Assembly (NCBI GenBank): GCA_934661195.1
Contig: CAKUJD010000006.1
Coordinates: 62,001 to 126,000 of the forward strand
Source of the DNA: an uncultured Muribaculaceae bacterium
Lineage (GTDB): Bacteria > Bacteroidota > Bacteroidia > Bacteroidales > Muribaculaceae
Length of the DNA: 64,000 nucleotides
Direction: 5' to 3'
Below the pieces are notes generated by a model. That model did not search any database. It was not told the DNA's origin and worked only from the letters and a program-made list of their open reading frames with translations. This document shows, piece after piece, positions 45,010-54,418 of this stretch; within the stretch, counting starts at the first letter, position 1, and the number at the start of each line of letters is the position of its first letter. The position numbers and the translations under genes are program-made.

Positions 45010-46330
45010 AAAGCGCTGCGTATATTTCGTGATACTTATCTGCTATGTTCTTTTTAATGTCTTCAGCCTCATTTGGTCTTTTGCGCATGCCAAAGTGGTT
45101 GAAGTCGTTTCGGATTTCCGATAAGCTATAATATAATTCTGATATTCTCTTTTTTCCGCCATACTGGTTGATGAAGATGTATTTTTCATTGTCGGCTGCA
45201 ATAATCGGCAAAAAATCCTTGAACAGTGGCCGTAGCTCGTCTTTAACCTTCCACTTCTCTTCTTCGTTTATCCACTTCCTTTTTACCACAATAAGTGCGT
45301 CTTGCACAAATTTTCTTTGCCCTTCAAGTTCCAGATTGGGGAGCGAATTGCTATGTTTCATTTGGAAGAATGAAACACAAGCCTCTTGGAGTATCGTCAC
45401 CGCTTGCTGGAAAAGGTTGTGGTCGATACACCACTTTGCAGCCTTGAATCCGTTTTTAGCACTTTCCCGGCCTTCAAACTCGGCGAACTGCTCCTTCACC
45501 TTGTTCAAGATCTCTTTAAGTTGAGGCAGGTTGACGTCAAGGCCTTCTGCCTGGCTTTCCAGCGCCTTAAAGTTCTCGCCGCTCAATATGTTTTTGCCGC
45601 GGCAAGTTTGCATGTCAAGTGCTATGTCGTTTAGGGTACTCACCACCTCCTTCACATTTTCGCTGACATTGCTTGATTCCGTCAGGCTTTTCAGCTGGTC
45701 GGCGTTGCCGCTGTTGATGAACGATGCGGCCGCGCTGGTCCAGTCTTGCAGCGTGGAATATTGCGTCAGGTCCACTATTTTGCCCACATTGGTCTCCTGG
45801 TTGCGCCCATCCCAGTTGCCGTAGGTGATGCTGCGCACTGTGACGCCCTTGAGAAACTTGGCGTAGTTAAACATCACCAGCATCAGCATGGGCAGGTATC
45901 TGAATGCGTGGGTCGAGTCGAAATACACCTCATCGCCTTCGTTCAAGAGGCTATATACGGTTTCGAATATCTTCAATATGTCGCCGTCATTGCTTCCGTC
46001 GGGCACATCTATCCTGCTCGTCTGCGGCTTGAATCCTGCGCTGTTGAGTTCGCTTTCAAGGCCGGGCTGCTTTATGACTGCCTGCGTCTTAGAGTCCTTT
46101 TGCCCATCATCCAGCCAATTTTTAATTTCAGAGCCGTCAGCTCCTTTGGTGGTGAGGATTATTATACGGTCGTTGGCGTTGGTCTTGTCCCACTCGCCTG
46201 TATGCTCAAGGTATTCAAGTGTGGCCACTTGAATAAACCGCATGCTGTCGCTCAGGTAGCTGCCGCGCTCGTAGTGGCACGCTTTGTAGTTTCCTGTTCC
46301 CAAAAATGAGATGAATACTTTTCTTGCCAT
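44996..46330 (-). CDS. Csx1-like CARF-HEPN ribonuclease
   Basis: A 444-residue protein. The N-terminal CARF domain begins VFISFLGTGNYKACHY and includes VYFDSTHAFRYLPMLMLVMFNY, the DxTHG-type motif of the TM1812-like Csx1 group. The C-terminal HEPN domain ends with the catalytic RNDFNH (Arg407 to His412). Cyclic oligoadenylate from Cas10 should switch on single-strand RNA cutting. It is 14 bases after the Card1-like gene and overlaps the helicase. It replaces Csm6, which is absent. Confidence 0.92.
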   Translation of the reverse strand: MARKVFISFLGTGNYKACHYERGSYLSDSMRFIQVATLEYLEHTGEWDKTNANDRIIILTTKGADGSEIKNWLDDGQKDSKTQAVIKQPGLESELNSAGFKPQTSRIDVPDGSNDGDILKIFETVYSLLNEGDEVYFDSTHAFRYLPMLMLVMFNYAKFLKGVTVRSITYGNWDGRNQETNVGKIVDLTQYSTLQDWTSAAASFINSGNADQLKSLTESSNVSENVKEVVSTLNDIALDMQTCRGKNILSGENFKALESQAEGLDVNLPQLKEILNKVKEQFAEFEGRESAKNGFKAAKWCIDHNLFQQAVTILQEACVSFFQMKHSNSLPNLELEGQRKFVQDALIVVKRKWINEEEKWKVKDELRPLFKDFLPIIAADNEKYIFINQYGGKKRISELYYSLSEIRNDFNHFGMRKRPNEAEDIKKNIADKYHEIYAALYGNV

Positions 46331-46344
46331 AGTTTTCAGTTTGT

Positions 46345-47517
46345 TTATTTCTCGTTAATGCTGTCCAGATACTTGTATAATTCATCGAAAAACTTCGACT
46401 TGTTACCTTCTATATCTCGGTACACAAATCGCCTTATTCCTTGGTTCTCAATGTTTTTAAGAGCTACGCCATCTATTGGCTTCTTGGTGACAAAAATCAG
46501 TTTGCTCCCTAAACCGCCCGTTTTCTTCACCACGGTGTTGAATTTGTCGATGTCGGTTGTGTTGTGCACCTGCGTCTTGCATTCCACATACAGCAGCTTG
46601 CCCTTAGTGGTCTCTACAATTATGTCAACCTCGTTGAGGTCGCTCTCAGCATTGTTTTTGTTCTTAGTGCTGTTGATGTCGTTTGGGAGGCTGCCCTTGG
46701 GGTTGTAAAAATGCACGTTGGTCCACACCTTTCTGGCCGGTGGCCAGCTGCTCAGCAGGTCGGCCACCAGAAACTCAAACCACCCTGTGTTGAGCATCAG
46801 CCGGCGGCAGTTGGGCGAGCTTATGGTGAACTCCTGCGCGTTGCGGCCGTCGTAGTCGGTAATGGAGCCCGTGAAGCAACGCTCTGCTTTGTCCCACGCC
46901 AGTGAGCAGCTGTTGTGGCTTGTGCTTGTTTCGTTGGTGTGGTCGGAGAGATAACCCGCCATTTCGCCCAGTGCCTTTGCGTTTTTGCTGTGCAGCTTGT
47001 TGAGTTGCTGCGCGGCCTGGCGGTCGGCATCGGTGTAGGTGGCGGAAAAGTCGGTCTTCTTGCACTTAAGCCCAAATAGGCTCGCATAGTCGTCGAGGCT
47101 TAGCCTCGTGGCATCTACATTCCAGTGCTTAAGTGTGTTTATGTCCCACACCTCACTGTTCTGGTCAATATAGATTGTGGTCACATTGTTGAGCCCACCA
47201 AACACTTTGCAGCATATAATCGACCACCCCTTGGTGCCGCCCGACACGTTAAGCGTCACCGTGCTGTCGGCTTTGCACCACACGCTGGCGAAGGCATTCA
47301 GCTGCACGTGGGCCGCATTTAGGTCGGTGTTTAGCTTCACCAGTTCAGCCCTGGTTTGAGGCAGTTTTGCGGCAAGCGCCTGCTTAATGCTGTTTGCCTG
47401 CCTCGTGGTTTGGTCTGAATGTAGCAGATACACCACGTCGGGTCGTTCGGTCACAATTGGGATGTAGACGGGCAGCGGCTGGCCGCCCACAAGCGATATG
47501 TTGATCTTCTTAGCCAT
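46345..47517 (-). CDS. CARF plus PD-(D/E)xK nuclease, Card1/Can2-like
   Basis: A 390-residue protein. The CARF part (about 1-150) shows VVYLLHSDQT and LNVSGGTKGWSII, the ligand-loop motif. A middle linker leads to a nuclease domain with EVDIIVETTKGKLLYVECK, giving Asp298 and Glu312-x-Lys314 as the metal site. Relatives cut or nick DNA and RNA when bound to cyclic tetra-adenylate. It is the first gene of the minus-strand effector run and is divergent from the leader of array 2, with about 240 bases between gene start and conserved leader block. Confidence 0.9.
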   Translation of the reverse strand: MAKKINISLVGGQPLPVYIPIVTERPDVVYLLHSDQTTRQANSIKQALAAKLPQTRAELVKLNTDLNAAHVQLNAFASVWCKADSTVTLNVSGGTKGWSIICCKVFGGLNNVTTIYIDQNSEVWDINTLKHWNVDATRLSLDDYASLFGLKCKKTDFSATYTDADRQAAQQLNKLHSKNAKALGEMAGYLSDHTNETSTSHNSCSLAWDKAERCFTGSITDYDGRNAQEFTISSPNCRRLMLNTGWFEFLVADLLSSWPPARKVWTNVHFYNPKGSLPNDINSTKNKNNAESDLNEVDIIVETTKGKLLYVECKTQVHNTTDIDKFNTVVKKTGGLGSKLIFVTKKPIDGVALKNIENQGIRRFVYRDIEGNKSKFFDELYKYLDSINEK

Positions 47518-47634
47518 AGTGTGCTATTCTTTTTAGTTAAAACGTGATTTAAGTTTAAGTTATTGCATATTATGATGTTGTAATTATTAACAATTGGTGT
47601 GAAAATTTGTTGAATTTCCGCAAAATTAAGTATA

Positions 47635-47910
47635 TTCAAAAATCGTGCCAAAAAATAGGGTGAAATGCGTCATAGTGGCAATTTGACTAAATTTCACTTT
47701 AAGTAACAGTCGATTTGTTGATGCTATTCATGATATGGTAGTACTGTGACTGAAAATAGTTGTAAAAATAATTATTTTGAAATGTCGAAAAAAGTGGTTA
47801 ATTTTGCCACAAATAAGGCGAAATTTCCCTTAACGCGTCTAAACGTAAGCTTAGTAGTGTTAAAAGAAAATACCTAAACAGCTCATTGACAGAGGGCTAA
47901 TACCTATGCT
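47635..47910 (+). promoter_or_regulatory. Leader of CRISPR array 2
   Basis: AT-rich gap between the divergent Card1-like gene and the first repeat. Its last 158 bases match the leader of array 1 with few changes, and TTCAAAAATCGTGCC at its far end matches too. The middle part differs. The effector promoter should lie in 47518-47640; no clear consensus is seen. Confidence 0.85.
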
Positions 47911-49077
47911 CTCAGAGACCATATTCCATTAAAACAAGGATTAAGACGGTAGTTGATATATTCTTCCGTGGGTACACGGAACCCTCAGAGACCATATTCC
48001 ATTAAAACAAGGATTAAGACGTCTCGGACTCTGGGATTTTGTGGAGGAGCCAGAACTCCTCAGAGACCATATTCCATTAAAACAAGGATTAAGACGTCTA
48101 CCAGCGCTGAGTATTTTTTGCCAGTATTCGTAGACTCAGAGACCATATTCCATTAAAACAAGGATTAAGACGCCCTTATGCGATTGTTCAGCAACTGCGT
48201 GGTGAAATCACTCAGAGACCATATTCCATTAAAACAAGGATTAAGACACACCTGCTGGGAGACTCTTAGGCAAATGGATCCCAGACTCAGAGACCATATT
48301 CCATTAAAACAAGGATTAAGACGCCGTTAAGTTCTACAACTTGATTCGGTTGATCCTGATCTCAGAGACCATATTCCATTAAAACAAGGATTAAGACCCA
48401 CATAATCGTGGAATTGCTGGTAGAACTCTTCGATTCTACTCAGAGACCATATTCCATTAAAACAAGGATTAAGACACTTTTGTAGGAGGATGGTACCTTT
48501 ATCAATAAATTGCTCAGAGACCATATTCCATTAAAACAAGGATTAAGACGTCTAATACGGCTTGCTGGTCGACATCTTCGTATACCCTCAGAGACCATAT
48601 TCCATTAAAACAAGGATTAAGACCCCTTCCGAGCTTACATATATGGACATATCGTCCATATCTCAGAGACCATATTCCATTAAAACAAGGATTAAGACTG
48701 TGCATATAAAATCTCTTAAACCTTTTATTGAAAAGACCTCAGAGACCATATTCCATTAAAACAAGGATTAAGACTGTTTATATGTTTTAGTAATGATTCT
48801 TGTATTAATTTAGCTCAGAGACCATATTCCATTAAAACAAGGATTAAGACGCAGGATTTTTGCCCCCTCTGTAGTTCATCGGCGACAGCTCAGAGACCAT
48901 ATTCCATTAAAACAAGGATTAAGACTTAATATTCTTTGATTATTTTAAATCCTTTTTGTTTTAAATAACTCAGAGACCATATTCCATTAAAACAAGGATT
49001 AAGACAATACCAATATCTTCCTTTGCGGCACGCCCCATAGACGCCTCATAGACCATATTCCATTAAAACAAGGATTA
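47911..49077 (+). CRISPR. CRISPR array 2, 16 repeats, 15 spacers
   Basis: The same 37-base repeat and orientation as array 1. The last repeat (49045-49077) is decayed: CTCATAGACC at its start and AAGGATTATTA at its end. Spacers are 36-43 bases and, unlike array 1, show no evident families or duplicates. It uses the same Cas6 handle ATTAAGAC. It lies upstream of cas1-primase-cas2. Confidence 0.97.
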
Positions 49078-49340
49078 TTATCCCATGGGGATAAAATATG
49101 TGTAGGCAGGTATGCAGCGCGGGCGTAGCGATAGCGAAGTCCGCGCGAAATGCCTGCTTCGTTGCCGTCTTCCACAAATGCATTCCAGAGGAATGCGACA
49201 GTAGGCGGATCGCGTCGATTGCTGTGCTGAGAGTGGTAGTTGTCGCATTCCTAATGGAATGCCTATGCTGGGGCATTGCTGAGCAGGCATTCCGCGTTGG
49301 CCAAGGCCTCCGCTGCATACTTGCCAACATACACCCTAAT
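49078..49340. repeat. Palindromic element downstream of array 2
   Basis: A second copy of the element after array 1, starting TTATCCCATGGGGATAA. Outer arms are GGTATGCAGC (49109) and GCTGCATAC (49312); the arms GCGCGAAATGCCTGCT and GAGCAGGCATTCCGCG and two inner GCATTCC palindromes are kept. Shared changes at the repeat junction show that the copies descend from one repeat-plus-element unit. Confidence 0.7.
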
Positions 49341-49384
49341 GGGATTCCCATTTTTTAGAGTTTTTGGCTTTAAGAACCCCAGGC

Positions 49385-49420
49385 CAGAGGCTCATATTCC
49401 GCCAAAATAAGGATTAAGTG
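49385..49420 (+). repeat. Stray degenerate CRISPR repeat upstream of cas1
   Basis: CAGAGGCTCATATTCC followed by GCCAAAATAAGGATTAAG matches the array repeat at most positions, with one extra base and six or so changes. It stands alone, about 310 bases beyond array 2 and 145 bases before cas1, and keeps the handle core GGATTAAG. Confidence 0.75.
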
Positions 49421-49439
49421 TTAAAAAAACGCTGTTAAA

Positions 49440-49482
49440 CGTGCCGAAGTTTGCTGCGTGCGGGACTTTGGCACGCTTTTTG
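49440..49482 (+). terminator. Terminator-like hairpin upstream of cas1
   Basis: CGTGCCGAAGT pairs with ACTTTGGCACG (one G-U) across a 14-base loop, followed by CTTTTTG. It lies between the stray repeat and cas1, so it may end a short RNA or attenuate cas1. Confidence 0.65.
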
Positions 49483-49564
49483 CATTCTAATGATTGCAGC
49501 CTCGCTGGCCAACGACAGGTGGCTGCTTAACCCAAAGTTCAGAACGCATAAGAAACACAGAGTC

Positions 49565-50566
49565 ATGGAAATAGTCCTTAACACTTTCGGAACTTCGCTC
49601 AACCGCGACAACGAGTGCTTCGTGGTGAGCAACGACCAGGGGCGCCAACGCGTGCCGCCCGAGTCGGTGTCGTCGATAACGCTGTGCCGCGGCGTGAGCA
49701 TCACCAGCGACGCTGTGCTGCTGGCCATTAGCCACGGCATTGAAATCCGCTTCGTCGACCGCCGCGGAATGCCGCAGGGCCTGGTGTGGAGCCACCGCTA
49801 CGGCTCAATATCCACCATACGCAAGGGCCAGCTCGAGTTCACAGCCTCGCCCGCTGCGGTGGAGTGGATTAAGGGCGTGATAGTGAAAAAGCTCGAAAAC
49901 CAGCAGGCTCTGCTGCTCATGCTTGGCTCCGACAGTCCCGGGGTGCGCGCCGCGGCCGACCACGCCATTGCCCACATCGAGGCTCTGCGCCTCAAGGCCG
50001 AAGCCCTTGCGGGCGACCGTGTGGCCGATGTGGCCGGAATGCTGCGCGGCATCGAGGGCGCCGCCTCGCGCGCCTACTTTGCCGCCTTCAATGCCGCCCT
50101 GCCAGCCGCCTACCGCTTTGCCGAACGCAGCCAGCACCCAGCGGCCGATGTGGCCAACGCCCTGCTCAACTATGGCTATGGCATACTCTATGGCCGCGTC
50201 GAGGCCAGCCTCATTAAGAGCGGCATCGACCCCTACATCGGGGTGATGCACCGCGATGACTACAACCGCCCCGTGCTGGTGTATGACGTGATTGAGCTCT
50301 ACCGCGTGTGGGTCGACTATGTGGTGGCCGCGCTGCTGTGCCAAAATGCGGTGACCGACGACTACTATTCCACCGCGCCCGACGGGTCGTGCTGGCTCGA
50401 GGGGCTGGGCCGCAGAGTGCTGATTCAGTCGGTGAACGACTACCTTGCCGAACTCACCGTGACCGACGGCGGCATGTCGCGCTCGCGCGCCACGGCCATC
50501 GACCTCTATGCCCAGCAGCTGGCCCAGCGTTTCAAGGCCGCTGCCGGCGGCACCCCGAAGAAGTGA
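49565..50566 (+). CDS. cas1: Cas1 integrase
   Basis: A 333-residue protein starting MEIVLNTFGTSL (ATG 49565; the upstream frame covers the hairpin region). The beta-rich N-domain is followed by the helical catalytic domain with Glu164 in RGIEGAASRAYF, His229 in GVMHRDDYNRP and acidic residues in VYDVIELYR (241-244). It inserts new spacers with Cas2. No reverse transcriptase is fused to it. A primase-type gene follows after 42 bases, then cas2. Confidence 0.95.
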   Translation: MEIVLNTFGTSLNRDNECFVVSNDQGRQRVPPESVSSITLCRGVSITSDAVLLAISHGIEIRFVDRRGMPQGLVWSHRYGSISTIRKGQLEFTASPAAVEWIKGVIVKKLENQQALLLMLGSDSPGVRAAADHAIAHIEALRLKAEALAGDRVADVAGMLRGIEGAASRAYFAAFNAALPAAYRFAERSQHPAADVANALLNYGYGILYGRVEASLIKSGIDPYIGVMHRDDYNRPVLVYDVIELYRVWVDYVVAALLCQNAVTDDYYSTAPDGSCWLEGLGRRVLIQSVNDYLAELTVTDGGMSRSRATAIDLYAQQLAQRFKAAAGGTPKK

Positions 50567-50608
50567 ATGAAACCCAATTTGTTTAACCACATAAACTAAC
50601 TTACTACT

Positions 50609-51649
50609 ATGGCTACACTAATGGCAGGCACCTGCATAACCGCCTCCGACCGCCTCGTCGGTCTCAATTCACAGCAACTTTATGAACGCATTGTCCACCC
50701 CAAGCCGGCCACCGAGGCGCTGCTGCGCCAGCTGCGCACGGTGAAGATGCTCGACGCCAAGCGCTACGACGCCCTCAAGCGCCAGCTGCCCTACGTGGTG
50801 TGCGGCTCGTTTAACCCCCAGTATCGCAAGGTGGACAACTTTGCCTACACCGACTGCTTCTTTATCGACATCGACAACCTTATGGCCCACGGCACCACGC
50901 CCGAGGCGGTGAAGAGCCGCCTGCGGGCCGACGACCGCGTGCATCTGTGCTTCACCTCGCCCGGCGGCGATGGGGTGAAGGCACTGTTCATGCTCAAGAA
51001 CCGATGCTACGATGCCGGAGTGTATTCGCTGTTCTACAAGCGGTTTGCCACCATGCTTGCCGCCCAGCTGCGGCTTGACGGCGCTGTTGACACCCGCACC
51101 AGCGACGCCGCCCGCGCCTGCTTTGTGAGTGCCGACCCCGAGGCGTGGATCAACACCTCGTCCCAACCGGTTGATATGGGGGCGGTGATCGACACCGGCA
51201 GCACTCAGGCGCTTGCCGACTTGCAGCGCGAGTGCAGCCGGCAGGAAGCCGAGGCGGCAAAGCAGCAGCCGCAGCCCGCGGCGGCCTCGGCGGCCGACCC
51301 CGATGCGGCTGTGATGAGCCGCATCAAGGCGGTGCTGGGCGCCATCAAACCCAAGGTGGCCGACGAGCGCCCCGTGTATGTGCCCGAAGAAATTGAGAAG
51401 GTGATGCAGGGGCTGCGTGCCGCCATTGCCGACATTGGCATCGAGTTGGCCGGCGAGCGCGACATCCAGTATGGCAAAAAACTGGTGATGAAAAGCTCGA
51501 CTCGCACAGCCGAACTCAACCTGTTCTACGGCCGCAAGGGCTTTTCGGTGGTGGTGTCGCCGCGCCGCGGAACTTCGCCTGAACTCAACGCGCTCATGCA
51601 CCGCCTGGTGAAAAGCTACCTCGACGGGCAGCTGGTGACGGTGGCTTAG
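50609..51649 (+). CDS. CRISPR-associated primase-polymerase-like protein (BT4734/VirE-N type)
   Basis: A 346-residue protein. Residues about 40-185 form an archaeo-eukaryotic primase-like domain of the BT4734/VirE-N type: catalytic DxD in FFIDIDN (Asp87, Asp89), CFTSPGGDGVKALF (114-127), and DTRTSDAARACFVSADPEAW (161-180). A Q/A-rich linker (about 207-235) leads to a C-terminal domain with AELNLFYGRKGFSVVVSPRRG that I do not recognise. Prim-pols of this kind are known beside type III cas1 and cas2 genes in the Bacteroidetes and can prime and extend DNA. Here it sits exactly between cas1 and cas2, 12 bases before cas2, so a part in spacer acquisition is likely. Confidence 0.82.
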   Translation: MATLMAGTCITASDRLVGLNSQQLYERIVHPKPATEALLRQLRTVKMLDAKRYDALKRQLPYVVCGSFNPQYRKVDNFAYTDCFFIDIDNLMAHGTTPEAVKSRLRADDRVHLCFTSPGGDGVKALFMLKNRCYDAGVYSLFYKRFATMLAAQLRLDGAVDTRTSDAARACFVSADPEAWINTSSQPVDMGAVIDTGSTQALADLQRECSRQEAEAAKQQPQPAAASAADPDAAVMSRIKAVLGAIKPKVADERPVYVPEEIEKVMQGLRAAIADIGIELAGERDIQYGKKLVMKSSTRTAELNLFYGRKGFSVVVSPRRGTSPELNALMHRLVKSYLDGQLVTVA

Positions 51650-51661
51650 CCCTATTGCCGC

Positions 51662-52147
51662 ATGGGAAAGGCTAAAAATCCGCTCAGCATTCTGCGCCGT
51701 GCCATGCTCAAGCGGCAGGCGTCGCTGGCGGGCCACCGTCCCGTCGACGCCGAGCGCAGCCGCCCCGTCGATGCCATTGAGTCGCTTGAGGGGCGGTTGC
51801 GCACCATAATTGATGTGCTCGACGGCGGCGACTGCATAAAACCCGGAAACATGTTGTTTTTTGTGATGTATGACATAGCGGCCAACAAGGTGCGCGCAGC
51901 CGTGGCAAAATACCTGCTGCGCAAGGGCTGCCACCGCATTCAGCGCAGCATATTCATGGGCAACGCCCCGGCTGCGGTGTGCCGCGAAATCGAGCGCGAC
52001 CTGCACGAGGTGCAGGCCATGTATGACAACGACGACAGCATCTTTGTGGTGCCCCTGTCGGTGGAGCAGGTGAGGATGATGCGGGTGATTGGCCGCGACG
52101 TGAATCTCGACCTCATTGTCAACGCCAAGAGCACTGCGTTCTTCTGA
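51662..52147 (+). CDS. cas2: Cas2 with N-terminal extension
   Basis: A 161-residue protein. The Cas2 core (about 63-155) begins NMLFFVMYDIAANKVR with Asp71 and continues CHRIQRSIFMG and DDSIFVVPLS. Cas2 bridges two Cas1 dimers. The first 60 residues are an added basic, then acidic segment (MGKAKNPLSILRRAMLKRQA...), absent in typical 90-100 residue Cas2. An in-frame ATG just before the core (residue 64) could give a standard form. It ends the adaptation operon. Confidence 0.9.
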   Translation: MGKAKNPLSILRRAMLKRQASLAGHRPVDAERSRPVDAIESLEGRLRTIIDVLDGGDCIKPGNMLFFVMYDIAANKVRAAVAKYLLRKGCHRIQRSIFMGNAPAAVCREIERDLHEVQAMYDNDDSIFVVPLSVEQVRMMRVIGRDVNLDLIVNAKSTAFF

Positions 52148-52157
52148 ACGATATGCG

Positions 52158-52198
52158 GCGAGGGGGCACCCGCCGCTGTGCGGCAGGTGCCCCCTCGC
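52158..52198. terminator. Terminator between cas2 and glnS
   Basis: GCGAGGGGGCACC and GGTGCCCCCTCGC form a 13-pair stem between the convergent genes; no long T run is present on the plus side. Confidence 0.7.
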
Positions 52199-52230
52199 TG
52201 TGTGGGTCGGCCTTTTTTGGAAAAAGGCGG

Positions 52231-53949
<1,719 letters not shown>

Positions 53950-54080
53950 AATTCAATTATGTGTTGTCTTGTGTTTCTGTTCTGTTTCGAAGCCGCATGG
54001 CTCTGCTTCGCCATGCAAATTGCAAATTTAGGAAAAAATCGCGTAACTACCGGCCTCGCGGCCAAAAATGTGTTTTCGTT

Positions 54081-54111
54081 TTTGTAATGCAGCGCATAAT
54101 TGCTACTTTTG
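54081..54111 (+). promoter_or_regulatory. Promoter of the HU genes
   Basis: TTTG at 54081-54084, 19 bases, TACTTTTG at 54104-54111: an exact fit to the Bacteroidetes promoter, 22 bases before the HU start. Confidence 0.8.
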
Positions 54112-54133
54112 CACATTAAAAGTAATCATATAT

Positions 54134-54409
54134 ATGGACAACAAGGAACTGGTGGAGCGCCTGTCGGAAAAACTCGGGCGCAGCAAGGCCGACATAAGCA
54201 AGCTGCTTGACGCGCTGGCCGAGGTGGTGAAAACCAAGGGCAGCGAGCTCGACAGCATTGCCGTGCCCGGATTCGGCACCTTTGAGGCCAAAAAGAAAAA
54301 CGAGCGCGTGGTGGTGAACCCAAGCAGCGGCAAGCGCATGCTGGTGCCGCCGAAAATCACACTCGGCTTCAAAGTGAGCAATGTGCTCAAATCCAAACTT
54401 AAAAACTGA
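54134..54409 (+). CDS. HU-family DNA-binding protein
   Basis: A 91-residue HU/IHF-fold protein from ATG 54134. Helices about 1-40 (DNKELVERLSEKLGRSKADI) are followed by the beta arm with VPGFGTFEAKKKNERVVVNP and the arm tip proline region PSSGKRMLVPPKITLGFKV. It bends DNA as a dimer. It is nine bases upstream of a second HU-type gene; the two could form a mixed dimer that brings DNA to the membrane. Confidence 0.92.
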   Translation: MDNKELVERLSEKLGRSKADISKLLDALAEVVKTKGSELDSIAVPGFGTFEAKKKNERVVVNPSSGKRMLVPPKITLGFKVSNVLKSKLKN

Positions 54410-54418
54410 CATCCAGCA

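Noticed and set aside
44996..46330. Calling the CARF-HEPN protein Csm6
   Set aside because: Its N-terminal FLGTGNY and DSTHAF motifs fit the TM1812/DxTHG Csx1 group better than Csm6.
49451..49564. N-terminal extension of cas1 by 38 residues
   Set aside because: The stretch runs through the terminator-like hairpin and does not resemble Cas1; the ATG at 49565 gives a normal start.
49565..50566. Reverse transcriptase-Cas1 fusion
   Set aside because: No RT domain or YxDD motif is present in cas1 or near it; the length is that of a plain Cas1.
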